Below, one piece after another: positions 1 to 10,679 of a stretch of DNA of 64,000 bases. Within the stretch, counting starts at the first letter, position 1; each line of letters begins with the position of its first letter. The notes under the pieces were generated by a model. That model saw only the letters and a list, made by a program, of their open reading frames with translations. It had not been told where the DNA came from and did no database searches. The DNA lies in NCBI GenBank assembly GCA_947095585.1, contig OX352764.1, positions 76,246,816 to 76,310,815 on the forward strand. The letters are read 5' to 3'. Both the position numbers and the translations under genes were made by a program. Source of the DNA: Nephrocerus scutellatus (Eukaryota; Arthropoda; Insecta; Diptera; Pipunculidae).

Positions 1-345
1 CATATTTCCTTGTGAAATATGTTTGTCAGACATTCGTGAGTGGTGGGTGAGTTGGTGTTTTCTGGTATTCGAACCCAGAAATTAAGAAAATTTTAATCAA
101 AATCGAATGCAACGTACATTTAAGTCAACAAAGTGAGATGTTGTGCTTATGAATCAACTGCAGCCGTATTATAAAAGAATCTGCCAACGCTTTTACTTTT
201 AGATATTTGGAGAAAGTAGTAAGATTTTGATTAAAGTTCCTGTGTCATCTCTTCGTTCAAACATAACTTCAAATTTATATTATAACATATGTAGAGTTAA
301 GTACTTGTGAGCAGATTATCAATGAAACACTATTCTAGCCCTTTT
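1..345. other. Unassigned AT-rich sequence
   Basis: No coding region, repeat or RNA gene is recognisable here. It leads directly into a 5'-truncated LINE remnant. Confidence 0.4.
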
Positions 346-349
346 TGTT

Positions 350-1465
350 TGGCGGAAATATGTTTACGACTCGTTTCATACAAAACTCTTTTGTCCAAAA
401 TGCGTGCTTATGGAGTCGATTGAAAACTGTTTCATTGGATTAAATGCTATTTCTTGGACCAGTCTAAAATACTTCAGATAAATGTTGACGTTCCCCAGGG
501 CTCTGTTTTGTCTCCGACACTCTTTCTCATTTTAATTAATGATCTCCTGTCCATTACTTTTAATGCAATTCACTTTTTCGCTGACGACAGCACTCTCAGC
601 TTCTCATATAAGTTTGAGGAGCGTCCATCCACTACTCATGTGAAATTAAAACAACTACGTATGTTAAGCTCGTAAAATTCTGGCCTAGACAGCATAAAAA
701 ATCGAGTATAATTTAACAATTCCAGAACACAACTATGTCTCCTGTCATATAAGCGAATTTTAAATCCAATGACGAATCGAGGAAACTGATAAACTAACAA
801 TTCTCGGTATGTGCGTCAACGACAAGCTCCGTTGAAATGACCACATATTCACCGTCGCCAAAAATACTGCGAAATATTCAAGTTTTTTTAACCCTGTGCT
901 AGAAATATTTTGCTCCATCTGATCTGGCTACTACTAGTTACAAGGCTTTTATTCACCCTAAATTTGTCATACCTGGTCTGGTGCGTCTAAAACTACTTTG
1001 CATCAGCTGGATAGAATACAAAACAGTGTGATAAAACTTAACAGTTACGAAAAAATTGCAAAAGCATTAGATTCGCTTGAACACTGCAGGATCGTTTCCT
1101 GCCTGTCACTGTTTTATCGCTTCTTCCACCAGTGGTGCTCAAGATAAATAGCCAGTTGCATGTCAACTCTCTTTGAACTCAACCGCAATATTTGTGGTGC
1201 TCTAAATGTTCATCAGTTTACCCTCAAGCCCATCTTCGGACGTACAGTTAAGTTTAGAGATTCGTTCTTCAGTCGTACAACACTTATGTGGAATGCTCTG
1301 CCAAGCTCTGTCTTCCCACACAACTATGATCCACAGGCATTCAAAGCACAAGCTCATAGACATTTCTATTGTCTTTTACTTTTCCGTAACGCACTCGCTG
1401 TGCCAAGCATTTAGCCGAGCATTATAAAGGCGCGAACTATTTACGAGTGCTCAAATTATAAAAAA
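350..1465 (+). pseudogene. Jockey-like LINE remnant (LINE-A copy 1), reverse transcriptase to 3' tail
   Basis: Decayed non-LTR retrotransposon, 5'-truncated. The reverse transcriptase signature VPQGSVLSPTLF and the catalytic box FADDS (577-588) are readable in one frame. The conserved C-terminal block RTTLMWNALPSSVFPHNYDP lies at 1276-1335 in another frame. Several stops and frameshifts separate the blocks, so it is not functional. After the coding part comes a short tail ending in an A-rich run near 1460. The same tail is seen at 18495-18565 and, reversed, at 37240-37350. The clade call (Jockey superfamily) rests on motif style and is not phylogenetic. Confidence 0.8.
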
Positions 1466-2130
1466 AATCTGTGAAGCGTTCTAAATAACTGTGTGGATTT
1501 TTCTAAAAGCAAATAGACAAACAAACTACTTTCAAATTTGTATATTAGATTGATCTTTTTATAGGCAAATCGCTCTGGTGGACATATTTTGATTTGTATA
1601 TGTAGTAGCAGTTCATCACACGTTCGACAAATGTCTCGCTCAAAAGATTTTCATTATTGACGAATATTTTTAGTTTGTGTGTTTGTGAGTATTGTGTGCA
1701 GATTTGACACCATCGCACTTTCATTCAGAAAAAAGGCCAAACTTCCCGCTTATATTTCAGATGAATATTTTATGGTGTTTCGATATCTGGGATAATCTCC
1801 AGACTTTTAAAAATAAAGCTACTTTTACCTCATGTATATGCAAGGTTGAGAGTTTTAGTTGAGTATTTCAGCATATTGGGTATGAGATTGAAGTTGGGTA
1901 GATTTGGTATTAGTATGTTGTTGAAAGGACAGATTAAAGAATGGCGTCGATTTATTTATTTCACAATGAAAAGTGTAAGCAAAATAACGAGTGTTCGAGA
2001 AAAAAATTATCTTAAATGCTTGTACATCAGATTTCAATTTGAATCAAAAGCATGTTATATCGCGGATGGAGGCACTGCATTGAGTGCCAAAGCACCATTC
2101 TAATTTTTCAAACCAGGTATACAACAGGTA
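1466..2130. other. Unassigned AT-rich sequence
   Basis: Open frames here are short and lack recognisable domains. I see no repeat shared with the rest of the window. Confidence 0.4.
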
Positions 2131-2134
2131 TACA

Positions 2135-2428
2135 GGGCGCCGTGGCTCAGTGCATAAGGACATGGCTTCTGAGCAGAAGGTTCGTGGTTCGAATCCCAGT
2201 AACACAAAAAAAGTATTTTTCACAGTTTCCAACCTCTCGCGAAAGTCTGACAAACTTCCGAGAGTAATAACTTATAAGCTTCTCAATTCGTCGTTCGCAT
2301 CGGGTATTAAATTGCAGGTCCCCCCTAATTGTGTGCAAAAATATACATGCTCAACACAAATGGTTGCGAAAAGCTATGCCTTGGACCGAAATGGGTCTAT
2401 CGCGCCGAATATTACTATTATTATATCT
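2135..2428 (+). repeat. tRNA-derived SINE (SINE-1, copy 1)
   Basis: About 290 bp. The head resembles a tRNA gene: a Pol III A-box-like GTGGCTCAGTGC and a B-box-like GGTTCGAATCCC. The body is unrelated to tRNA, and the tail ends in ATT repeats (ATTACTATTATTAT). A second copy at 52219-52507 shares head, body and tail, which shows this is a dispersed family and not a tRNA gene. The cloverleaf is imperfect. It lies directly before a CR1-like LINE fragment. Target-site duplications are not clear. Confidence 0.8.
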
Positions 2429-2431
2429 GCA

Positions 2432-3020
2432 AAATTTCGATTCAACTTCGCTGAACGAAGACTTGGACTTGTCATAAATTTAAAGAAAACGAAGTTAGTG
2501 CATATCGGACCTTCCAACTTACTTAAAACGATAATTCAAATAAAATTTCATCAAACACAATGTCCCCACGCAACGCTTAACAATAACATCTGTATCCGCT
2601 TGATAGTTGCCCAGACATAACTGAAAATGTAGGGAACTACAAAACCCTTGGGGTAGAACTAGACTGGTTATTTAAATGGGATCGACAGTTAGCACAACAG
2701 TCCAAACGATTTATTAAAGCTGTATTTGCTTGTACATCACTCAAGCAATTATACCAACTACAGTATCTTATAATATTAATGTACTTTTCGCTTGTGGAAT
2801 AAGTACTAAAAATATGACATATTAGCGTGGGGCAATACTACTTTGAGCTACTTGACGGATATTAAACGAGTTCAAAACGAGACTTTAGCTGATTGAGGAA
2901 TACTACTTTTATCAACAGTAGAAACGCCCTCTCGAGCATGATGTTAATATCAGACGAAAAGTACAAGGTTTCCTCCAAATACCTAGATATAACAATTCAT
3001 AAGATAGACAACAACTATCT
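2432..3020 (+). pseudogene. CR1/Jockey-like LINE remnant, C-terminal part
   Basis: Conceptual translation in shifting frames gives blocks typical of the end of a LINE reverse transcriptase: RRLGLVINLKKTKLVHIG, then a YFSLVE / LKYDILAWGNTT-type block near 2787-2840, then KRVQNETL. Multiple stops and frame changes show long decay. No endonuclease or catalytic YADD box is left. Family assignment is by motif resemblance only. Confidence 0.6.
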
Positions 3021-3196
3021 GTAACAATTTCGGATATTTTCAAAAGACTATCCAGTAACACAACATTTCGTCAGAGGGACTTGGCAAAAAACATTTATTA
3101 AAAACATATAATTATTCAAACTTTTAAACTTAAACTTAAACTTATATATAAATTTTTTTTTTATAATTTCGAAATTGTATACAAGAATATATTTTA

Positions 3197-3295
3197 ATTG
3201 CGAGCCCGAAAGTCGAAGCTTATATTCAGAGGACATGAACATTTTTCACCAACGTGTGTACGTTTGTAACGTTTGTACGTCTGTCGTGTCGTATA
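3197..3295 (+). repeat. Repeat family B, left half (errantivirus target)
   Basis: This flank matches, in reverse orientation, the uninterrupted repeat at about 38250-38950. The match begins at GCGAGCCCGAA and continues through GTCGTGTCGTATA, then resumes on the other side of the errantivirus at 12563. The element therefore inserted inside a pre-existing copy of family B. The upstream 3020-3196 is AT-rich with a TTTAAACTTAAACTTAAAC short repeat. Confidence 0.8.
3292..3295. repeat. Target-site duplication TATA, left
   Basis: TATA precedes the LTR here and follows the right LTR at 12563-12566. The paralogous empty site at 38857-38875 (reverse strand) has a single TATA at the matching position. 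Confidence 0.9.
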
Positions 3296-3602
3296 AGTTA
3301 ACTCAGCACAAATTATATTTCGCCAAAATTATCAAATGGAAAAATTCCAAAGAATTTTCCCACAAAATTGTGCACTTCTGCTGACGTATCGGATTGCAGC
3401 TCGCAATCGCGAATTTAGCTGATTATGGGATACGACGGGAAATTGCACATCCGTCGCATGGGCAACAAAGCAAAAGGTGAAGCTTACGTTCTAGGTATAA
3501 TTCAATTGTTATTTTAGTCTTTAATTTTAAGTCATGTAATAAGCACGAAAGGTGCAATAAAAATATATTTTTTTCGAAAAGTCAACGCAACGGCTTTTAA
3601 CT
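3296..3602 (+). repeat. Left LTR (307 bp)
   Basis: Begins AGTTAACT and ends TTTTAACT. It matches 12256-12562 without any difference I could find. A polyadenylation signal AATAAA lies at 3556-3561, followed by a T-rich stretch. No clear TATA box is seen; insect LTR promoters of this group often rely on an initiator, which is an inference here. It should drive the genomic and spliced RNAs. Confidence 0.97.
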
Positions 3603-3619
3603 GGCGCCCGAGCAGGGAC
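3602..3619 (+). promoter_or_regulatory. Primer binding site, tRNA-Lys type
   Basis: TGGCGCCCGAGCAGGGAC begins at the last base of the LTR. It is complementary, with one mismatch as I recall the tRNA, to the 3' end of tRNA-Lys(TTT). It primes minus-strand DNA synthesis. Confidence 0.9.
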
Positions 3620-4102
3620 CGCGGTATTAGAAATTTTTTGCAATAAGCCCTTAAGTAGTGCGTGCGCGTTCGATAAAACCCTCAAGTAGTGTTTGTTTGT
3701 TGCGATACAAAGTGCAAACTCGAACATAATAAGTGAAACAACCGTGGTCCCGAAAACCCTAATAGTGCCCTAAAGAAGTGCACAAACCAGGACAAACAGA
3801 CAGTGAAAGGTGCTATCTCTATAGAGTATAGGACACTGTACGCTAAGTACGAGAGCGGATCCCTAGTAGCCACCAGTGGAGGAACCGGACAAATCCAACC
3901 CGTCGGTACAGCTCAACTGTAATGATCCTGGAATTAGTTCTGTAAGAATAATTTTTAAAATACATACTATATAAAACGTAGAGTTATTAAAGAAGAAATT
4001 TTTATATATAATAATTTAATCATACGTATTAATTCGTGCATAGAAAAAATTCTAGAGAATTGAATTCTAGAAAATAAGAAAGTAATTATAGAGTAAAACA
4101 AA
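3620..4102 (+). other. Errantivirus untranslated leader
   Basis: About 480 bp between the primer site and gag. It contains a near repeat (CCCTTAAGTAGTG / CCCTCAAGTAGTG). A possible 5' splice site TCT|GTAAGA has its GT at 3942-3943 and could be the donor for the env mRNA. Packaging signals would be expected here but cannot be seen by eye. Confidence 0.6.
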
Positions 4103-5572
4103 ATGGCCAATAACCAAAATTTAGTCCGACCCCCTGTGCTGATTGTACAGAACGTACCAGAGGCAAATCAACAACCCCCACCTCATCCACGACCAAATCC
4201 ACAACTCGAGGCACAACCTCAAGTACAACCTCAAGCACAACCCCAAGCACAGCCCATAGCTCCACCCGAATTAATTTCGTTAATTACCACTATTGTTAGT
4301 AATGTTTTGCAAAATCAAGGTAGGAATATTTTTAACTCCATTATAAACCCAAGCTTTGAACTCTCTCTCGGTCAAGATCAACAAATTAGACCTGAACATA
4401 GAAATAATCTGGCAGACATGGACAAGATTCCAGACGTCGTCAGATGCCTTCGGGATTTCTCCGGAAATCCCGGAGAATTCGGCTCTTGGCGAAAGAGCGT
4501 AGACCGAATTCTTAAAATCTATGAGCCCCTCAAGGGTACAGCTAGGTATTATGGCATGTTGAGTGTCATACGCAACAAGATAACTGGTAATGCGGACACG
4601 GCGTTAGAATCATACAATACACCATTGGACTGGCCAGCGATTTCCAGGTGCCTTACTCTTCATTACGCAGATAAACGGGATATTGGTACCCTAGAGTACC
4701 AAATGACATCGCTTATCCAAGGTAATACGACAATTCAGGAATTCTACCAATTAGTCTACACGCATTTATCACTCATTTTAAACAAAATATCAGGCATGGA
4801 GGTAAGTGCGGAATCTCTGCAATTACTAACAAAAACCTACAGAGATAAGGCACTAGACACATTTATCCGTGGTCTTAGAGGTGATCTGCCAAGGCTCCTT
4901 GGTATGAAGGAACCCTTAGACCTTCCTCAAGCTTTACACTTATGTCAAAAACTAGAAAACCAAACCTTTAGATCTCATTACGCAAATAATAACCAAACAT
5001 TTATCAAAAGGACCCAAAATCAGCCACCTATACCACCCCGTAAAAACAATTTTTCTCACCAGCATCAGCAAGCGATGCGCCCTCAACAATTTTTCCCCCA
5101 AATTGCCTATTTGCCACAAGCACATCAAGCTTATAACAATTATCCAAACCTAAATCGCTCTAATAATCAGCAGTACTACCATCAAAATTATGCTAATCAG
5201 AATCAAGCACCACCTCGGCCATACGCGCCGAAGCCACAACCAAAACCAGAGCCAATGGAAACGTCAACCATACAGACTGGAAGGGTTAACTACCAAAATA
5301 GACCACCACCTTTCAGGTATGCAGGAAAAAGACCACCAGGCCCACCGTTACAAGCACCAGCAGCCCCCAAATATCAAAGGAATTTTCATATTGATCCTTC
5401 AACAGGCGAAACTCCCCAAGGAGACCTAACCGATTATAATCAAGTGACAGAGTCAGAAGACCCAAATTACGAACAGACATTGCAAGAATATTCACAATAT
5501 CAAGAACAAATGGAGGAAGAAACAACTTCCGAACAGTCATTTGAATACAGTGACATACATTTTTTAGGCTGA
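4103..5572 (+). CDS. gag: Errantivirus Gag polyprotein
   Basis: 489 residues, the structural protein that forms the cytoplasmic particle. The ATG at 4103 sits in AAAATGG, a good context. Residues about 25-55 are rich in proline and glutamine and contain a short P-Q-x-Q repeat. The middle (about 110-290) is a capsid-like helical region with FIRGLRGDLP and LCQKLENQ. The C-terminal third is rich in Q, N, P and Y. There is no CCHC zinc knuckle, as is usual for insect errantiviruses. A strong splice-donor consensus GAG|GTAAGT lies inside at 4799-4807. The stop TGA at 5570 lies just after the frameshift site leading to pol. Confidence 0.95.
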   Translation: MANNQNLVRPPVLIVQNVPEANQQPPPHPRPNPQLEAQPQVQPQAQPQAQPIAPPELISLITTIVSNVLQNQGRNIFNSIINPSFELSLGQDQQIRPEHRNNLADMDKIPDVVRCLRDFSGNPGEFGSWRKSVDRILKIYEPLKGTARYYGMLSVIRNKITGNADTALESYNTPLDWPAISRCLTLHYADKRDIGTLEYQMTSLIQGNTTIQEFYQLVYTHLSLILNKISGMEVSAESLQLLTKTYRDKALDTFIRGLRGDLPRLLGMKEPLDLPQALHLCQKLENQTFRSHYANNNQTFIKRTQNQPPIPPRKNNFSHQHQQAMRPQQFFPQIAYLPQAHQAYNNYPNLNRSNNQQYYHQNYANQNQAPPRPYAPKPQPKPEPMETSTIQTGRVNYQNRPPPFRYAGKRPPGPPLQAPAAPKYQRNFHIDPSTGETPQGDLTDYNQVTESEDPNYEQTLQEYSQYQEQMEEETTSEQSFEYSDIHFLG

Positions 5573-5616
5573 CCAACTCTTCGTTGCCATATTTTCTGTG
5601 CAAAACGAAGAGTGGT
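5560..5616 (+). promoter_or_regulatory. Gag-Pol -1 ribosomal frameshift signal
   Basis: The heptamer T TTT TTA at 5560-5566 is in the correct phase: gag reads TTT TTA, and slipping back one base gives TTT TTT in the pol frame. The pol frame is open from 5554, so the frames overlap over the gag stop. A stem follows: ACTCTTCGTT (5576-5585) pairs perfectly with AACGAAGAGT (5604-5613), extended by ACC (5572-5574) with GGT (5614-5616) around one bulged A. Spacer from slip site to stem is 5-9 nt and the loop 18 nt. Function is inferred from this classical layout. Confidence 0.9.
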
Positions 5617-8600
5617 GAGTGTCTAAAATTCTTAATCGATACAGGCTCAAGCCAAAATTATATCCAAGCTAGCCTAGTAAAAAATCCTTTTCCCAATGAC
5701 CAATGGTTCTATGCAAAATCAATAGCGGGAGACGTAAAAATAACTCAATACACAATGCTTAATCTTTTCGGCCAAAGAGATATTAATTTAAAATTCTTCC
5801 TTCTTCCAAGTTTAAAATCCTTTCATGGAATACTTGGAAATAATAGCCTTAAAGCTTTGTCAGCTGTAATTCATACTAGAGAAAGTTATATGGAAATTCT
5901 AAATAAAGTGAAGATACAAATCAAACAGCAGATATCGCAGTCAGTAAATTCTTTAAATGAAAAGATTTGTCACTTACCAGATTCCCAAAAGGCTGCAATA
6001 CAGACAGTTATTACAGAATTTCCTTCTTTATTTTCTGATCCGGACGAAAAATTAACATACACCACAAAGGTGACTGGCGAAATACGTACAACTTCCGATT
6101 CCCCCGTCTACACCAAATTTTACCCCTACCCTTCATCCCTTAAAGACGAAGTTGAGAAGCAAGTTAACAAACTTCTCGACGATGGTATTATAAGACGATC
6201 TAGATCACCCTACAATTCACCGGTGTGGATTGTATCCAAGAAACCTGACTCAGCTGGTAACAAGCAATTCAGACTCGTGATCGATTACAGGAAACTGAAT
6301 ACTGTCACCATCGCGGACCGGTATCCCATTCCGGAGATAAATGAGGTACTCACACAGTTAGGGGAAAGTAAGCACTTCTCAGTTCTCGACTTGAAAAGCG
6401 GCTTTCACCAGATTCCTCTGAAGGAATCCGATGTAGAAAAGACGGCATTTTCAATTAACAACGCAAAGTACGAGTTCACAAGGCTTCCATTCGGCCTTAA
6501 GAACGCACCCTCAATTTTCCAACGCGCTGTTGATGATATACTTCGTGATTACATAAGCAAGTTTTGTTACGTTTATATTGACGATATAATCGTCTTCAGT
6601 AGGAACGAAACAGAACACCTTGAACACCTAGCTAAAGTATTCAATGCACTTGAAGAAGCGAACATGAAAGTTCAATTGGACAAGTGCGAATTCTTTAGAG
6701 AACAAGTCGAATTCCTAGGTTTTATTGTTTCTCACAAAGGTATAACAACCAATCCAGCGAAAGTGGAGGCAATTGTAAAATTCCCAACTCCAAGCACTCT
6801 TAAAGAACTAAGATCGTTCTTAGGTCTGTCAGGGTACTATCGACGCTTTGTGAATGATTATGCAAAGCTCGCCAAACCACTGACATCCCTTTTAAGAGGG
6901 GAGAGAGGACGACTGTCCAAAACAAAATCGAGTAAAACATCAATTTTTTTATCTCCTGATGCCATAACAGCTTTTCAAAAAATTAAAAACTCCCTTATTT
7001 CCAAAGATATAATTCTTTCCTATCCTAATTTTAACAAAGAATTTGAGCTCACGACCGATGCATCCAACTTTGCTATCGGCGCAGTGCTATCTCAAGACGA
7101 TAGACCCATAACGTTCATCTCGAGGACTTTGAATAGGACCGAGGAGAACTATGCAGCAAATGAGAAAGAAATGCTTGCAATAATATGGGCACTAAATTCT
7201 TTGCGAAACTACTTATACGGAACCGCACGTGTTAAAATTTATACCGATCATCAGCCACTGACCTATGCACTTAGTACCAAAAATAATAACTCTAAGATGA
7301 AGCGCTGGAAAGCAATTCTCGAAGAGTATAATTACGAGTTAAAATACAAACCAGGGAAAAGCAATGTCGTAGCCGATGCACTTTCCAGGCCCCCCAAAGT
7401 ATCCCAAGTAAATTCCATGACGGCATCACAGCATAGTGATGAAAGCTCGTCTCATGAACTTATTCCTACGGTAGAATCCCCGATAAACGTTTTTAAGAGC
7501 CAGATTTTTCTATTAGAAGGTAATAATAGCAGCTACAAATTTGAAATACCATTCCCGACCTACCACAGGCATACCATAACACAACCAGAATATACAGAAG
7601 AAGATATTGTCAGATTATTCAAGCGTTATCTTAACCCAAGTGTTATTAACGGCCTAAATACTACCGAACGTGTAATGGGAATTATCCAAGAAATATACCC
7701 ACTCCATTTCCGACAGTATAAGATACGATTCACACAAACCCAAGTTGAAGATGAACCCGACCAAACAAAACAGGACGAATTTATATTAAGGGAACATAAA
7801 AGAGCACACAGAAGCGGACAAGAGAACAAGATACAATTATTACAAAAGGTCTATTTCCCACAAATGAGTTCAAAAATAAATAAGATAGTTAAACAATGTG
7901 TAGTTTGCAAGGAGCAAAAATACGATAGGCATCCAAACAAACCGGAGTTAAAACCAACACCGATTCCACAATACCCAGGACACATCCTCCACATTGACAT
8001 TTATTCAACTGAAAATCATTTAGTCCTCACAGCACTCGACAAGTTTTCTAAATACGCGCAGGCTAAAATCATACAGTCAAAAGCAATAGAGGACGTTAGA
8101 CAACCCTTACGTGAATTATTATTTTCTTTCGGCATACCCAAATTAATAATTATAGATAACGAAAAATCATTAAACTCAGAATCTATAGGCTTCATGGTAA
8201 AAGATCAACTTGAAATCGAAATATATAAAACCCCACCTCATACTAGTTCTGTAAACGGACAGGTGGAAAGGTTTCATTCCACTTTAACAGAAATTATGAG
8301 ATGTTTAAAAACAGATAAAATACATAGATCATTCTCCGACTTATTAGACCGCTCCGTTTACGAGTACAATTTTTCAGTTCATTCTACGACAAAGAGAAAA
8401 CCCCTTGAAGTATTTTTCGGTAGGAATGTGAGTACCGACCCTGAACAATTTGAAAGATCCCGACAGGAAAACATTGAGAACATTCGGAAAAAACAAGCTA
8501 GCGATTTAAGTAATCATAACAAAAAAAGACAACCTATAAAGAACTATTCAATCGGCGATACAATCTTTGTTCGAATCAATAAGCGACTAGGTAGTAAGCT

Positions 8601-8700
8601 CTCACCACGATACAAAAAGGAAACAGTCTCTGAAAACAGGTCCACTACAGTCCTAACCAGATCTGGAAGAGTTGTTCACAAAAGTCATATTAAGAGCTAA
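5567..8700 (+). CDS. pol: Errantivirus Pol polyprotein: protease, RT, RNase H, integrase
   Basis: It is in the -1 frame relative to gag and made as Gag-Pol by frameshifting; there is no ATG near its start (5584 is TTG). Counting codons from 5584: protease DTGS at residues 19-22; reverse transcriptase with FRLVIDYRKLN, LPFGLKNAP and catalytic YIDD at 331-334; RNase H with TDAS near 491-494; integrase zinc finger H738-x3-H742 and C772-x2-C775; catalytic D805, D858 and E895. It ends TAA at 8698-8700. No stop or frameshift interrupts it. This is the full-length copy; RNase H through integrase is repeated downstream. Confidence 0.95.
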
Positions 8701-8870
8701 TTTTCTTTCTAGGCTTTTCATAACATCATGTGCGGGAGATACCCAAATATTGGATTACTCCAATTCCCAATTAGTTACCATACATACGGGTGTGGCAAAA
8801 CTACAGACAGGATCATTTAAGCTAATTCATGTCATAAACCCTCAATTGTACGAAACTCTTCTTGACGAGC
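6918..8870 (+). repeat. Internal duplication, unit 1 (1,953 bp)
   Basis: Covers the end of the RT-RNase H connection through integrase and the first part of env. The same sequence recurs at 8885-10837 (offset 1,967). Translations of the two copies are identical over the shared part, so the event is very recent or an assembly error. Confidence 0.95.
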
Positions 8871-8902
8871 GTTTTGTTGCTCCACAAAACAAAATCGAGT
8901 AA
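8713..8902 (+). pseudogene. Truncated env fragment (first copy)
   Basis: About 53 codons of the env N-terminal region follow the splice acceptor TTTCTTTCTAG (AG at 8711-8712). The reading is cut at 8870 by the duplication junction and then runs into out-of-frame pol sequence, stopping at 8900-8902. It lacks the furin site, ectodomain and membrane anchor. Splicing to this acceptor would give only a short chimeric peptide. Confidence 0.85.
8871..8884 (+). other. 14-bp filler at the duplication junction
   Basis: GTTTTGTTGCTCCA separates the two units. Its reverse complement consists of TGGAGCAA (identical to the env continuation at 10838-10845) plus CAAAAC (identical to the first six bases of the repeated pol unit). 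A filler made of inverted local sequence suggests template switching. Confidence 0.85.
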
Positions 8903-10667
8903 AACATCAATTTTTTTATCTCCTGATGCCATAACAGCTTTTCAAAAAATTAAAAACTCCCTTATTTCCAAAGATATAATTCTTTCCTATCCTAATTTTA
9001 ACAAAGAATTTGAGCTCACGACCGATGCATCCAACTTTGCTATCGGCGCAGTGCTATCTCAAGACGATAGACCCATAACGTTCATCTCGAGGACTTTGAA
9101 TAGGACCGAGGAGAACTATGCAGCAAATGAGAAAGAAATGCTTGCAATAATATGGGCACTAAATTCTTTGCGAAACTACTTATACGGAACCGCACGTGTT
9201 AAAATTTATACCGATCATCAGCCACTGACCTATGCACTTAGTACCAAAAATAATAACTCTAAGATGAAGCGCTGGAAAGCAATTCTCGAAGAGTATAATT
9301 ACGAGTTAAAATACAAACCAGGGAAAAGCAATGTCGTAGCCGATGCACTTTCCAGGCCCCCCAAAGTATCCCAAGTAAATTCCATGACGGCATCACAGCA
9401 TAGTGATGAAAGCTCGTCTCATGAACTTATTCCTACGGTAGAATCCCCGATAAACGTTTTTAAGAGCCAGATTTTTCTATTAGAAGGTAATAATAGCAGC
9501 TACAAATTTGAAATACCATTCCCGACCTACCACAGGCATACCATAACACAACCAGAATATACAGAAGAAGATATTGTCAGATTATTCAAGCGTTATCTTA
9601 ACCCAAGTGTTATTAACGGCCTAAATACTACCGAACGTGTAATGGGAATTATCCAAGAAATATACCCACTCCATTTCCGACAGTATAAGATACGATTCAC
9701 ACAAACCCAAGTTGAAGATGAACCCGACCAAACAAAACAGGACGAATTTATATTAAGGGAACATAAAAGAGCACACAGAAGCGGACAAGAGAACAAGATA
9801 CAATTATTACAAAAGGTCTATTTCCCACAAATGAGTTCAAAAATAAATAAGATAGTTAAACAATGTGTAGTTTGCAAGGAGCAAAAATACGATAGGCATC
9901 CAAACAAACCGGAGTTAAAACCAACACCGATTCCACAATACCCAGGACACATCCTCCACATTGACATTTATTCAACTGAAAATCATTTAGTCCTCACAGC
10001 ACTCGACAAGTTTTCTAAATACGCGCAGGCTAAAATCATACAGTCAAAAGCAATAGAGGACGTTAGACAACCCTTACGTGAATTATTATTTTCTTTCGGC
10101 ATACCCAAATTAATAATTATAGATAACGAAAAATCATTAAACTCAGAATCTATAGGCTTCATGGTAAAAGATCAACTTGAAATCGAAATATATAAAACCC
10201 CACCTCATACTAGTTCTGTAAACGGACAGGTGGAAAGGTTTCATTCCACTTTAACAGAAATTATGAGATGTTTAAAAACAGATAAAATACATAGATCATT
10301 CTCCGACTTATTAGACCGCTCCGTTTACGAGTACAATTTTTCAGTTCATTCTACGACAAAGAGAAAACCCCTTGAAGTATTTTTCGGTAGGAATGTGAGT
10401 ACCGACCCTGAACAATTTGAAAGATCCCGACAGGAAAACATTGAGAACATTCGGAAAAAACAAGCTAGCGATTTAAGTAATCATAACAAAAAAAGACAAC
10501 CTATAAAGAACTATTCAATCGGCGATACAATCTTTGTTCGAATCAATAAGCGACTAGGTAGTAAGCTCTCACCACGATACAAAAAGGAAACAGTCTCTGA
10601 AAACAGGTCCACTACAGTCCTAACCAGATCTGGAAGAGTTGTTCACAAAAGTCATATTAAGAGCTAA
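8885..10667 (+). pseudogene. Duplicated partial pol (RNase H-integrase)
   Basis: An uninterrupted open frame identical in protein to the C-terminal 594 residues of the full pol. It keeps the RNase H TDAS box, the integrase zinc finger and the DDE residues. It lacks protease and the RT fingers-palm, has no start codon, and has no frameshift signal feeding it. The stop of full-length pol at 8698 lies upstream, so translation is not expected. It is counted as a duplicated fragment and not a gene. Confidence 0.9.
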
Positions 10668-10679
10668 TTTTCTTTCTAG
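10668..10679 (+). promoter_or_regulatory. Probable env splice acceptor
   Basis: A pyrimidine tract ending TTTCTTTCTAG with AG at 10678-10679, just after the pol stop. Errantivirus env is made from a spliced RNA, and this is the best acceptor. An identical one lies at 8701-8712 because of the duplication. Confidence 0.65.

Noticed and set aside
2135..2210. tRNA gene candidate
   Set aside because: The A- and B-box regions look right, but the arms do not fold cleanly and the sequence continues into a body shared with 52219-52507. It is a SINE head.
8862..10667. Second functional pol gene
   Set aside because: It lacks protease and RT, has no start or frameshift signal and is an exact duplicate of the pol C-terminus.
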